DNA from: Alisma plantago-aquatica
Lineage: Eukaryota > Streptophyta > Magnoliopsida > Alismatales > Alismataceae
DNA length: 64,000 bases
Direction of reading: 5' to 3'
Assembly (NCBI GenBank): GCA_963693085.1
Contig: OY856414.1
Span: 263,838,001 to 263,902,000 of the forward strand
Positions 38,040-50,739 of this stretch are shown piece after piece. How positions within the stretch are numbered: position 1 is the first letter of the stretch; each line of letters begins with the position of its first letter. The translations under genes and the position numbers were made by a program. Under the pieces are notes generated by a model that saw nothing but the letters and a program-made list of their open reading frames with translations, had not been told where the DNA came from and ran no database searches.

Positions 38040-38376
38040 TGAAGAATTTTGTCCTAAAAATTCCATCAAACAAACAAACATTTCAGGATAAGACTTTTCC
38101 ATGTCCATCATTGACCCCTATGTGGCTTTGCCCTATCCATGGCGCTTCCAAAGAACCTTTATCATCTCATATTCCTTCGTCTGAGTTCTTTCTTACCTTG
38201 GTATGTCGTACCCTCATAGGTGACTCAGGACATTTCAGCCTCTCATAAAGCTGAATAAGTTCAGGGCTCAGCACATGGCTTGGGTACCTCACATAGTGCT
38301 CTAGATCGGACTCATGGAACACATTATACATCATGTTATCCTGAGGGTTAAGGCTAAACACAACCATCTCCACCAA
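38040..38376 (-). pseudogene. chromovirus integrase C-terminus and chromodomain relic
   Basis: The minus-strand reading shows NVFHESDLEHYVRYPSHVLS and PELIQLYERLKC, followed after a stop by a tail ending FRTKFFKEGKDV. Plant chromovirus integrases have matching VFHVS...YV.DPSHVLS text before the chromodomain. The chromodomain itself is degraded. It lies next to the 3' LTR as expected. Confidence 0.7.
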
Positions 38377-38449
38377 TCCATCTCACATGGACCTATATAT
38401 TGGGGACTCAGCTTTCTCAGCTGTAGCTTAGAGGGGTCGGATTTTCACA

Positions 38450-39240
38450 TCACATACCCTCCCACAGTGAACTGCATGTCAGTCTTCTTTGCATCAGCTC
38501 ACGACTCATGTCGCCCCTGGGCTCTCTCAGCCATCGCACGATCAAAGCGACTTCATCTGCACACACTGTGGTTCTTTCCTGACCTTCGCGAGACCCCTTC
38601 ACCAACATTATCTCAATGAAGTGGTGACCGATGCAACCTCCCTTGCATAGCTTTTTTACATCCCGATACTGGCTATGGTGGTTATTATCACATCTCTCAT
38701 AGGGCAAGAACTGCCCCCATGTATCACCCTGAATGAGTACACATGCTCTCATCAGACCCTCTTGTCTGGATCATACTAACCATTAGTTAGGGGTGATAAG
38801 CTGTACTCACATCGAGTCCTTCATGTATCTACTTCCACCTTATGGAAGCGAACCTTTAGGTTATACTCAAGAACTTTTGAACTCGCATCATGGTGTAGTT
38901 GAACCATCTCTATGCAGTTCAACCGGATCCGTCCCTTGACAATATTCTTTCTTTCTCATGTCATCTAGGTAAGGCGATCTACCATAACCCATATTGCGTC
39001 TTGACCTTCCTTGGTCCAGGGGAGATTTACCACAACATCCATAGTGATGAACTCCCATTCCCTCTCGGGGACTCTTTTATCCTCTATATCAATACACTGG
39101 GTTACTGGTGTTTGTCCTTCACCTCCTGGCTTGCATGGCGACAAGTCACGTGCAACTTCATCTTAAGCATCCCATGTACTACTGTCACTTATTATCTTCG
39201 TAGTACCACGGTGTATGGTGATCTTAAATCATGATCTCCT
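38450..39240 (-). pseudogene. chromovirus integrase relic, many stops
   Basis: In shifting minus-strand frames one can read a zinc-binding remnant (HVTCRHASQEVKDKHQ), then REWEFITMDVVVNLPWTKEG and DAIWVMVDRLT. Farther on comes GDTWGQFLPYERCDNNHHSQ. These line up in order with the integrase at 1727-2401. The first catalytic Asp (TMD) is still present but stops and frameshifts surround it. Confidence 0.75.
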
Positions 39241-41952
39241 GTATGTCATTATTCCTCAGAATCCTAAACCACTCTAATCAGGGTTTCATCACTTTCTTTT
39301 CCAGAGAAGTGTATCTAAGGTTCTACCACCATCCTTTTATTGCATCAAGGCCTAAGCTAACCAAACAACCATTAACTTGTTCAAGAGATCCCGTTACATC
39401 TGAGTGTTAGCCAAACATATCTTCTTTTTCAAACTTAGGGCTAACCTAACCTCTTCTGGTTTCTAGTTAAACTAGACAACTGCATCTCAACCAGAGCATC
39501 CATTACCACTTCACATCCTTAGGTATAAGGTAATGTTGAAGACATACACCTCCATGTATTTCACTTATCATCTCATCTCGGACTCTAAGTTTATCTTCAT
39601 TAAGAAAACTCTGAGCTCATCCTCTTGGTTATCAAACTCAACCTTGTATAACTTGCAAGTCCCACATAGCTCATGATAAAACATCCTCATAAGATGACTA
39701 CCTTAATACTCTTAGTGTTTGTAAACCATCCATGTATCATTCACTCCACAAGGGTATGTTATCATCTCTGTCCTCATACCTCATAGCAACGTTCCAACTC
39801 ACATCATCTTTATCTTTGGTGTATGGCATGCATACTGTCCTATCTCTCACTCCCATAACAAGAGAAAATAAGCATTTGGCTGCAGTCCAAATACAAAGTT
39901 CTTCCCATTCCAAGAGTAGAGATGGCACATCCTACCTTGCCCGTAAACCTTCAAATCTAAGTTGAAACGTGCAACATATGTCTCTACATCATGATATCAA
40001 AATTACTTCCATGGAAAACTGGTCTCGAACCTACTTGGTCACCACACAATCCTTGGTCATCTCCTCTAGGTCTGTAGGGTGCCGACACTTTTGGGGTCAT
40101 CCCTCTTCCCTTATGCATCCAGAGAGTTCCCTACTCATCTACCCTTTGGGTCCCATGAGTTCATGAAGGTGATCAATCTTCTAACCCATGGCCCTCAGAC
40201 AATGATAGCTGTTACCTCCCGACCCCATGGTCATGTGCAACTAGGGAATTAGGCAACTCCTACTTCCATCGGTCTTATCCCTACCTGACCCTAGGATAGA
40301 CTTAGGATTCTAACATAGTACATGTCCAACTTAGAACCTTACCCAAGTCTCCATCATCTTTCTCTGTATTCATGGGCTGACTTTCATCCTTTCACAGGGG
40401 TCATGGCGACCTGCCTACCTTGGTCAGGCCCCATACCCGTTACCTCCATGGTAACACATCCACATGCACTTAGAGATGGTTATCTATGAGTCTACAGGTT
40501 CATTCTCTTACCATGTACTCTTCACTTAGCTTCTCAAGATCCTATGAGACCTTTTTAGGTTTCCTCAAAACCCACAAAACTGGTATACACCCTACAAAAG
40601 GGTCCCTCTCTCAGGATGGGAGGAAACTACACCTTGATAACAAAGGTCACAAACATCCTTATGTCTAGGGTTTACATCCACATGAGCATGCTTAACCCTA
40701 GCAAGCTACTAAGGCACAAGCAGACCACCTATTAACCATGCTAGGTCATACTGGTTCTCATTCCTCAACATTGGACCAAGAACAAACCTTTCTCATGCCA
40801 CCACCTTGGCTGTGAGGGATTCATCAACCATACCTTAAACTTAAAGGGGTTTTCCCTTTCCTCTACACATGAGGAGTACCATGCTCGAGTCTATAAAAAC
40901 TCAAATCTCATCATGAGCATCAGGTACACCACTTCCCCTCTTATACCTAGGAACCTAGGTTCACTTTTTGGGTGTCCAACTGCATGCTCAACCTCTTAAC
41001 CATGAACCAAATATGTACAAAGTATAACATGCACTTCCTGTCATCCTTCTACTCAAACAACACTTCAAAGTGGAGTCCTCCTCAAGGACGACAAGGTATA
41101 AGGCCTCACAACCCGTTACTAAACCTCTTCAGGTCTAAGGAACTCTTCTTCCTAGCTCAGAAGGTAAGCACCTATTTGCATATAGGTACTAGCAACTTCA
41201 TCCTCTTTCTAGGGTTTAGTTCCTCTAAAGGCAACCCAGATATCATCAACCTCCAGGGATCAAGCATGAGGCAACCACTATCATCTACTTTCGTCGCATC
41301 GTCCTCAACTCCCCACTATTCCTCATATTTTGGAGTCTAGGCTTCCAACCTTCTTGCTTAGGTCCTGCTCTCTCTCTCTAGAGATAACTCCACAACCAGT
41401 CTAACTACTAGAGGTCCTCTCTCCATGAAGATGGATCAAGCTCGCAAGCATACCCCTACCTGGGTGAAACCTATGTTCAACTTATGTTTGCTTCAAGATT
41501 ATCCCTAACTCTTCTTGCTTATCTCATAAGCTATCCCACATACTCTCCTGGCTAGGGTTTCAACCTACTGCTGCACTGCTGACGTACTCTGGGTGCATGC
41601 TATGCCCTACTCGCATAAGCCCATAGGGCATAGGGTTTCTATAGGTTCTTCACTAACCTCATCATTGAAGGAGCTATCCTTCACTCTAGCATGCACGACT
41701 CTTTCCAGGGTTGGGTTGCCAAAGATACTAGGTCATCCAACCTCTCATGGCTCATATGGGCATCCAAAAGCATGTCCACCCACATACCTGGTCTACCATG
41801 ACATCTAACTCATCATGTCATCTCTCTCTAACCACCACTTAGGGTCAGGGTTAGCATCATCCTCAGAGGATTGTGTCAGGTCTCTACTTATAATGGAGAT
41901 CTCTACCTCCATGACCAACTTTCTCCACTCATCCTCCTGACAAGGAGGTCTA
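39241..41952 (-). other. degenerate internal region of the chromovirus
   Basis: By position this should correspond to RT, RNase H, protease and part of gag. I could not recognise conserved motifs by eye. Open frames on the plus strand here have no recognisable similarity. Confidence 0.5.
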
Positions 41953-41960
41953 GCCTCAGG

Positions 41961-43848
41961 CAATGAAAGAGATATCGACGATATCGTCGATATATCGACC
42001 GGTATACTGATATCGACGACATCGGTCATCGGTTCACACAAACGTATCGCTGGGATTGCAAATATCGGTATACCGATGGTATACCGCCAAATACAACCAA
42101 ATATCGACAAATATCGCCAAATACCGCCAAATATCGCCAAATATCGCCAAATTTCGACGAAATGTACTGATATACCGACAGAAATACCGATTTTTTGTGT
42201 GCTTGAGTCAGTTTCTGTTGTTTGAGAGGAGGAAATGTTGGAGTAAAGGGATCTCGACAACTAGGGCTCAGATAAGTCTAATCTAAGGTATGCCTTTATG
42301 TTTTCTACCATTTCTCTCATTTACACCATCTATCTCAATTAAATGTAAATTCATACCAAAATGCCTTAAATTGGCAAAGATCTCACCATCTGCTTTTTTA
42401 TGTCCTCCTGATTGTATGTGTTCTTAGATCCACAACACTTTCTCATAATCTACATTATAATCATAGTTATATACCTAAATAATTCACAAAATATCAGTAT
42501 AATTTGCTATCATTTTTAGTAGTAAGCTAATTTGTATACATATGTTCTTCTTACTAGTGTTTTTATCATACAAAGTAAGAAAATGTACTACTTCGCAACA
42601 TAACAAACAAATATTGTAAAAAATATAGATTTTGTAATTTTCTAGTCTTATATTTGTTGATATATGACACTTGCTACATATATCGCACAACATGGACATG
42701 GTTGACATATTAACTACACTTTTATATTATCGCATCCCCACGATATGCATATAATGGGCATGGTAATAATGGCTTTTATACTTATCCCTCTATTGTGCAT
42801 AATCCATGGAGAATCTCACTACCGCACATCAAGATCATGTGGTACAAACAACAGCGGAGAAAAGGTGTCACAATAGTGATGGTGCTTAACTTCCGTGACA
42901 ATCATGAAGTTAATTGTCAAAGTCACACATTGAAGAAGAGCAATAGAAAGCCCTTGTGTATATTTTCTTTCAGAATCTAATATGATGCATATGAAGATAT
43001 AGTACTGTAAAATTCTAAAACATATCGTGTTTAATTACATAATACGAATGAGTATTATACACTTATATAGTATTGTACATGACGTGTCTGAGCAACACGT
43101 AACTTCATATCAACAAACTTACATAATGTACATGTCATGGGAGCAATATGTCAACCATATCAACTCAATCTTGTATGGATAATCAGTGTGTAACTCGACA
43201 TACAAATGATATGAGTTAGTAAGTTACCATGTTATTCATGTGTTGTAAATTGGATATTATTGCATAAGTGTGTGTGTTTATGTTTATGGATTGTGCTAGT
43301 AAAATTCCAAATCTTAATTGTACACGTGTCTGAGCAACATGTAACTTCATATCACCAACCTTACATAATGTACATGTCAGGGGAGCAATAAGTCAACCAT
43401 ATCAACTCAATCTTGTATGGATAATCAGTGTGTAACTCGACATACAACTGATATGAGTTAGTAAGTTACTATGTTATTCATGTGTTGTAAATTGGATATT
43501 ATTGCATAAGTATGAGTGTTTATGTTTATGGATTGTGCTAGTAAATTTCCAAATCTTAATTCCAATATTTTGTCATCGAAATCCTTCATCGAAATCTGCA
43601 GAAAACAGGACAGGTTCCCTACCTCCCACATGATGGACAACCCCCCCACATACCCAATATAGAATTTTATTGTATAAAACGTTGCATCTAGGTGTTGAGA
43701 CCACGCCTGTAAAATTTCATGATTTAATTCGTTCATTTTGGCATTGGTATGGCCAAGATTGCAGCTGTCGATATTTCCGTCGGTATACCTGTAAATATCT
43801 ATACCCAAGCTGTCGAAACGGCGTCGGTATCGGTCATTTAATTCCTTG
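41961..43848. mobile_element. hAT-type element, TATCG words, TSD GCCTCAGG
   Basis: Exact 8-bp duplications GCCTCAGG occur at 41953-41960 and 43849-43856, inside the chromovirus. The ends start CAATGAAAGA and, from the right, CAAGGAATTAAATG. The first ~230 bp are packed with ATATCG/TACCG words. A 242-bp unit is tandemly duplicated (43083-43324 and 43325-43562). No transposase frame is recognised in its 1,888 bp. Its right part resembles the MITE at 30123. Confidence 0.87.
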
Positions 43849-44334
43849 GCCTCAGGACTCTCCTGAGGGCATGACAACTCATGTCATACGACCTAAGCAT
43901 GCAGCTATTCTTTAGTTTATGCTTAAACTATTAAGCTTATGTCCATGACATCTTATTTACATGTTTTTCATTAATTTGGTGGAGGATTCCTTAAACCCTA
44001 TCAACTTTACCCATACCTCATGAGAGTGAGGAAGAGAGAGAAAACCCTAATCCTTATAATCTTTAACAACATTTGAGTTGAGAAGGGATGAACAAGATGA
44101 GAGAGTCCTAAAGGTATCTTATTTCGAGTCAGATCCTAAAACATCGGCCAGACAGTCACACAGATCCGAGAGTCCTCGTATTCCGACTAGCGGTGCGGAG
44201 GAAAATCTTGTCAGCCCCCGGACGTGATCCTTTTCTAGACACCTCTGTCTTTCGGAAAATCCTCTAATAACTCCCTTGGGTTCTACGGAGTTTGTAAAAT
44301 TTAATAATTATTAAAGATTAAATGAGGAACCTAT

Positions 44335-44346
44335 GCTCTGATACCA
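44335..44346 (-). other. primer-binding site of the intronic chromovirus
   Basis: The minus strand reads TGGTATCAGAGC two bases from the 5' LTR, complementary to initiator tRNA-Met. Confidence 0.9.
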
Positions 44347-44348
44347 AA

Positions 44349-47300
44349 TGTAACGATCCCGCCTCCCCGTAACCCCCAATGAAGGGAGACCCGAAGGTCA
44401 GAGCTGTTATCCCAATTAATAGGATCAAAGGTTCGACAAATAATCAATAATAATTATGAAATTCTACTAACTAAACTGAAAGCGGGTATAAAATAAAACT
44501 TTGCATACCTTTTTCAAAACTTGGATATCTACCGCTAACCACATCTGGAGTCTATTCTAACTAATCCTCCTTTGTACTTTAATTCTTATTTAATTTCACA
44601 TATGCCACTTTACTGTTTGTCCTTTTCAATCTTGCACCTAAAACGCCGACAAACAAAACGTCGGTCAGCATATCGAAATATGCCGGTATGTGGGGACAAC
44701 CAAAATTTCACAAATATGGCTAACAATCTAATTATCACAATCAAGGTAATTAACAAGCCAATTTACATTTTCAATGTGTCATTCTCCACCGCTTTTGCCC
44801 TAACCCTGGAATACCCCCTCTAGGGTTTCTCTTTTGCCATTGACTTAAGGCCACCTTCTCAATCCCGAGCTTGGTGCCTGGGGTCACCTCTCATGGTGCC
44901 CATTAGTCATGCAACATAGACCACCTTCTCATTCCCGAGCTTGGTGTCTGGGGTCACCTCTCATGGTGCCAATTGGTCTTCCCTCCTGGGCTTGACCTTT
45001 TTGCATCATCCATCAGGGTGGCATGTAGGTGTGAGAATACACACTTATTTTACAATTGTGATAATCGTAGTGACTTTATAATTTGTAAATATGAACATCC
45101 AAACTGATAGGTTGCATTCAATGCGATTAATCATCTGGGAAAACTTCGGGAAACTAATGCGATTAACCATAATTAACCACATACCTGTCAAGCTAACTCG
45201 AGTGCAGAAATAGTTCAATCAAACAAGAAACCAAGAAGGCACACAAGTTGATCCTGAAATATGCATCCAATATTCCTATAATTAATTATGCCATCATGGA
45301 CTATTAATCCTAGTTGATTCCTAGGGTTACTAGTCCTTTTTAGGGTTTTGATTACAATTAGGGTTTCACTTCTTTTTTATTATTTTAAACCCTACTTTTA
45401 TGAAATTACTCACAAACCCTAATTATCTCATCTTATTTATCACAAAAGATCCTGAGATCATATTTTGGCAACATGTAACCCTAATTTCGGATTAACTATT
45501 CTTTTCTTCCCTTTTTCCCTTATTTAGGGTTTCTAAGGTTATTAACCACAATATTAGGTTTAAAACCTTAATTCTTGCAACTCCCTCTTCAAAACAGGTT
45601 AGGATCCATCTTTATCATTAAACAAGTTAATAATGCTCGAATTAACTTATTTGCAAGATTAACTTTATCCTTTATCATCAATTAGGGTTTCTAACCACAA
45701 ATTAATACTTTTTCCATCAAAATTATACACTTTTGCAAAAAGATACTAATTTAGGCTTCCAAACCATTTTTAACTTATTCCTCGTATTTTTCTGATCAAT
45801 TTTTATGTATAAACTTTTCTCATCCGAGTTTTCTAGCAAGAGATATGATTTTAGCAAAGAAAATCCTTTTTATTGATTTATCAACAAATTCCAGAAAAAT
45901 GAGGATCGTTTGATCCATGGTCCGCTGGTCCATTCAGGATCCAACGACCAAGGATGCGCGCGCCTATCTTTGATTTAAGTTGCGAAGGAGTAAAGGACAA
46001 TATTGTCCTTACCTGGACTGAAGACCTGGAGGGGCAGTTTGGTAAAAGACCGCAAGGTTTTCTTCTTCCTCGCGTCACAACGCAGCGAGCCTTGCCGTCA
46101 ACTCGATCGTTGACTTCTCGATCTCGTCCACCTGCGAGCGCGCCAAGGGGTCAGGGAGCTCCGCCTCCCTCCGCCTAACTCGCCTATGGGTCCAATTGAT
46201 CGCCACGAACGGGCCGCGACTCCCTCTTACTCGCCGGACTCCGGCGAGGCTTGCCAAGGGGACGGGGTGCAAGTCAGGGTGAAAGGGACAATTGGAGGCA
46301 CGAATCACTCCTTGTGCTCTACCGCAGAGGTTGGGGTAGCAAAAGGATGTGCTGGTGCCCTCACGCACCCTTCCCTATATATAGGGTCGGAGGTAGAGCC
46401 CTATCGGATTGGGGATTCTCCCAATAGGCGGCCAATCCCGTACAAAGTAGGGTTGGTTTTTCTCGGTTTCCTCTTTAGAGTCCAAAGGAACCAACAACGG
46501 GCTTGCACACTCTCTGGATCGCGAGAAAATCTGAGAGGGAAAATCCCTCTGTAACTCGCAGAGTCCCAGTCCTTGTGGGACTTGGACGATGAGCGCGAGG
46601 CGTCAGATCAAGATCCAACGGTCCTCCTTGCTCGCGATCAACCAAAAGAAAAAGTATATTCCTAATTGCAAAATTAATGCTATATTTTGGAGATAATTTG
46701 AGAAATTCATATCTCCTAAGCCATAACTCCTTTTTATCTCAAAATTTAAGGGAAAGTTCGTCTTGACATTATCTAGCTATTTACAAAATTTGGGAAACAA
46801 ATTCCAATGGATGAGAAGGCTTCCTTCTCTCCCAAGTTATCCTTTAATTAATCTAAAATTAATTAGTATTTCTTTTCCCTTTGCCATTATCTTGTTATTT
46901 TGGGTCCCTTGGACCTCAAGAAATCCTAAAGGCACGGATTCCCATATTGGGGAATATCTATTTGCTTTTATCCTCTTATAAAAGTCTATTTCTCATATTT
47001 TATCATTGTTTTCAATTTCTTTCTTAATAAAGAAATATTTAATTGATCTTTTCTTTTCTTGTTGCATTATCTTTGCAACTTTGGACTCCTTGGAACCCAA
47101 GGAACCCAAGAGGCACAAAATCCAACTTTGGATTATATTCTTTTGCCTTCTAGATGTTTCTACATCTTTCTTTTCTCCATTTCTCAATTATTCATTTACT
47201 AATTGAATTTCTTTGTTATTGGGCCCAATAGCCAATAAAGCCCACAAAACAACCAACAAGGCTGTTGTAAACGAAATCCTTTTATTCAAAACAAATTATA

Positions 47301-47376
47301 TCATTATTTGTTCAAATATCTTGATAGGAGAAATTAAATTTCTCACAAAAAAAACCAAAAAATTGGGGTTGTAACA
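44349..47376 (-). repeat. 5' LTR of the intronic chromovirus
   Basis: It pairs with 35005-38026. The TATA box is at 46375-46384 and the palindrome at 45993-46010. An 8-bp duplication precedes the palindrome here and is absent from the other LTR. Confidence 0.92.
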
Positions 47377-47614
47377 ACCGCACTATGAATTTAGATCTTT
47401 TACTTGGTTATCATTGTAAAAATGTTCAAATTGCAGCTTCCTTCTTCCACCCTTCCTAAAATTTAGATTTATGTGTTTACTTGAATTTAGCAAAGCAGGG
47501 AGACCTCTCTTCTTTTAAATGAAACCGGTTTTTACATTTATAAGATGAAAATGTTGAGAATATAACTAGTAAAACAAACTTTTATCTACTGATGTAAATG
47601 ACTTAAACTTTCAG

Positions 47615-47872
47615 GATGGCTGCATAGTATGTCCAACAACAGATAGTACGTTTGACCTGAGAACAGGAGCAATGAAGGAATGGTATCCCAAAAACCCCGT
47701 ACTAAGGGTCCTGACTCCAGCTTTGAGGTCATTATATGTATTTCCTACGAAAATAGATGAGAATAATATCTATATAAGCTTGGAAGGGTCCAAATCTGGA
47801 GGATCTGCCGAGATTGTCTTCAGTGGCAGAGCACAGCCAGGTTTCACTGCATCGGATGTAAATGTCGACGAG
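47615..47872 (+). CDS. PSB33: PSB33 exon 2: rest of Rieske-like domain
   Basis: This exon encodes residues 140-225 in phase 0 after the acceptor TTTCAG. It begins DGCIVCPTTDSTFDLRTGAM and continues KEWYPKNPVLRVLTPALRSL, then NIYISLEGS and AEIVFSGRAQPGFTASDVNV. In cluster-binding Rieske proteins this region reads C-P-x-H; here the His position is Thr, so no [2Fe-2S] cluster is expected, as known for PSB33. The donor is GAG/GTAAAA. The remaining C-terminal part of PSB33, which should hold a membrane segment, was not found in the following 16 kb and probably lies beyond the window. Protein made from these two exons alone would lack its membrane anchor. Confidence 0.92.
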
Positions 47873-48492
47873 GTAAAATATTTTTCGTATCTTATTGCAT
47901 GTCCTTACCGATCTCTTCATTTTGTGCATTGGTGTGATTTTAAGTTGATGTTTTATATTTAAGTTTTGAATCGGGGGATTAAATTACACAGTTTTTGTTT
48001 TCTATCTATTTCCTATTGTGCACTTGATCTATTTTTTTGAAATACATCCTATTGTAGTTGTATTTTGTAAAAAAAAAACTAGTTTCAATGGTGGTTCTGG
48101 GTGCATTTGGTTTTATTTATCTCTTATGACTTATTATAATGGGAATCAGGGTCTTTGCTTGTAAGTATTTTGCAAGCCAGTTCAAATGTCACACTTGCTA
48201 CAAGTCCATGAGATGTTCTCACATTGAAGGATACTTTTTTCTCTATGTCAATATGAATGAAGCTAGACTTTATTTGTGATGTTTATATGGTAAATCGAAT
48301 GTTACTTGCTTTAAAGACCTTAGCATAGTCCATATCAATCTAATTTGCCTCTAAAGCCAATCTTTACATTGTGTATAAATCTTCTTTTCATACAATAATC
48401 TACCTTGATTGCAAGTGGGAAATATTCGTAAATCTCTTTTTACTTTTGATTAGGCATAAACCATAAAACCTGGCCGGAATTTCAATGACAAA

Positions 48493-49090
48493 ATACTGCC
48501 TTGTTTGTTCTTTCTGTTGAGCTCATCTAGCGTAATCTATCCCAAGCTAGGCACTTTCTGGTAATTGGATCTGTCTAATAATAGGCATCGCATACCTGAA
48601 TATTGAGACGACAAAGAAGCTTGAACCAAATATAAACAGACGAAGCAGTTTCTCATAGTCAAAATTTAATTCCCACCACGTTCTCTAGTAGTAGGCCTAA
48701 TTAGGGAGGGCTATAAATTAAAAATGTTCCCTAGTTGACTACGAGATCTATGATCATGTCCTCTAACATAGAGATCTCTTATATTCCTGTAATTCGAGAT
48801 GATGATACTGCCTTATATATTTTTTCTGTTGAGCTCATCTATCCCAAGCTAGGGCAGTTTCTGGTATGAGATCTGTCACCTGAATATTGAGACAATAAAG
48901 AAGATTGAACCATATATAAACATACGGAGCAGTTTGTCAGAGTCGAAATTTATTTCACACCAAGTTCTCTAGTAGGCATAGTTAGGAAGGGTTATAAATT
49001 TAAAATGTTCCCTAGTTGACTATTAGATTTATGTTCATATCTTCTAACATAGAGATCTCTTATATTCCTGTAATTCGAGAATCATGATAC
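48493..49090. repeat. tandem duplication, period 312 bp
   Basis: Two diverged copies start at 48493 and 48805 (both ATACTGCCTT). They share TCTGTTGAGCTCATCTA, TTCCCTAGTTGACTA and AGAGATCTCTTATATTCCTG. No coding. Confidence 0.85.
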
Positions 49091-50357
49091 ATTCTAGATA
49101 ATCTGCTTTCATTGATCTAGTACCTAAAGTGGGGATTTCTTGGGCCGAGTTGCAAAATTCAGACTTCCACAAATATGCAGGAATTCAGAATGCAGCTCTA
49201 ATGGCGCAAGCAACTATCTGGGGTTAATTTAGGAATAATAGGAAACACAGTTCAAACACAGAACCACTTATTTGATGTACGCTCTCTTGCAACAAGACAC
49301 CGCAGTTGTTAATAGGACAATTAGCTTTATCTCTACCCGGTAAATACTTTTTTCTTTTTTGGATAAGGTAAAATATCCGGTAACTACTTAATTATACCAT
49401 GGCGTGTAGGGAATTTCCTATAAACACTCCCATATTGCATAACTGACGAGTGTTTTTGTTGTAATCCTACCTCATGGATTTTGAAGAATATGATTTAGAT
49501 AGCGTGCTCAAATATCAACAAATATCAGGGTAGTTTATAAATTTTCATAAAAAGTGGAACTTAACTACAATTCTGCAACATAACCATTAATCAGTTTAAA
49601 TCTGACATCTTAAGATGAACATGCTACACAACTTGGATCTGAATGATATTTGAAATGCAACCCATCTAAGTGTAATTCCTTTTGTGCCTAAGGTTCAATT
49701 GTCAGAATTATTATTGTAAGTTTGAACAATTAAAAATGAATACACACTATCATTTAAGTGTTTTGTCACTTACCCTTATATTTTATCGAATTAGGGAAAA
49801 ATAGACATGAAAATTTAAACTATGCCAAGTGATGCTGAAGAAGTTGGAGAGAAGAAGGAAAAATGTTTCCACAAAACACATTCTTTTTAAAGGAAACCAA
49901 GGTGTCAAATTCTGTAGGAAAAGGGGACACTTTATGAGGATTACTTAAGTATCCAAAGATAGACAAGAAAACATTTACGCCATCATTGTTTTCCTCTCCT
50001 CTACCTCAACAAGGAAGTCATCGTCTCTTTTTCATCATACCTACCTCCTACTTTCTCTAACCATGACAGGAGAGAGGAGCTGAAGGTGAACTTGATTGCC
50101 TAGCGAAAAAGCTCTTCGAGTCATTTGCAGGAGAGAGAAATTCAAGGTGTACTTGACTTCCTAGCAACAAAGCTCTTAAAGTCATTTTCGCAATCTCACA
50201 TCATTAAAGAGCTTTCAAAAATCTCACATCACTAAAGAAGTGATCCATATCATCCGATTCCACAAATCACACACGAGTCACCGACCCGTGCTTTTTCGCC
50301 TTAGTAGTTTGCTAATCTCATACAGGACAAGTACCCAAGAAAAACTGTATCTTTGGA
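49091..50357. other. intron sequence, nothing recognised
   Basis: AT-rich, with a loose ~60 bp repeat near 50083-50185 (AGCTCTT.....GTCATTT). No gene or element ends. Confidence 0.45.
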
Positions 50358-50553
50358 CAGAAAATGGGACACTAGACATCCTTGTGCCACAAGTTTACTA
50401 TCCCACAATGCCACTCTACTTTATCAAAGTAAATGTTGAAAGAATCATCTTTTGAACAGAAAATGGGACACTAGACATCATTGTGCCACAAGCTTACTAT
50501 CCCACAGTGCCACTCTACTTTATCAAAGTGTATGTTGAAAGAATCAATTTTTC
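50358..50553. repeat. tandem duplication, period 99 bp
   Basis: Copies start at 50358 and 50457 with CAGAAAATGGGACACTAGAC and end in GTTGAAAGAATCA. Few differences are visible. Confidence 0.88.
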
Positions 50554-50739
50554 TTCTATCTTAAGCTTCTGGGACCTGGCTTTAGAAAGACCAATATGTT
50601 GAAGCCGCTGGAATTTCAGCTTGCTCCCCATCCAAAAAATCAGGCAAAGGAGTATACATGTCAATTTGATGATAATTAGACAGAAAAAGAGTAAAAGTTA
50701 TCTGCAGGTAGGTACCTGTGCACCATCTATCCGTTCACA

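Larger units (their letters stand above)
35005..47376 (-). mobile_element. Ty3 chromovirus relic, 12.4 kb, TSD ACCGC
   Basis: LTRs of 3,022 bp (35005-38026) and 3,028 bp (44349-47376) start TGTAACGA and end in GTAACA. ACCGC is duplicated exactly at 35000-35004 and 47377-47381. The primer-binding site is at 44335-44346 on the minus strand, and a polypurine tract (AGAGGGGAAGGA) abuts the left LTR. The interior keeps only broken integrase and chromodomain text at 38040-39240 and is interrupted by a 1.9 kb hAT element. The LTRs look very similar, so the insertion is probably recent while the coding part was already dead, implying help from another element. Confidence 0.92.
25328..47614 (+). other. 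PSB33 intron 1, 22,287 bp
   Basis: The donor is CAG/GTTTGC and the acceptor is TTTCAG/GATGGC, both phase 0. Four insertions with exact target duplications (27958-29112, 29497-32807, 33839-34732, 35005-47376) make up about 17.7 kb. About 4.5 kb of older intron remains. The insertions are in mixed superfamilies, and two of them carry nested hAT elements. Confidence 0.85.

Noticed and set aside
41805..42260. 151-codon minus-strand frame with IWRYLAIFG repeats
   Set aside because: It spans the border of a hAT element and reads through its ATATCG word array.
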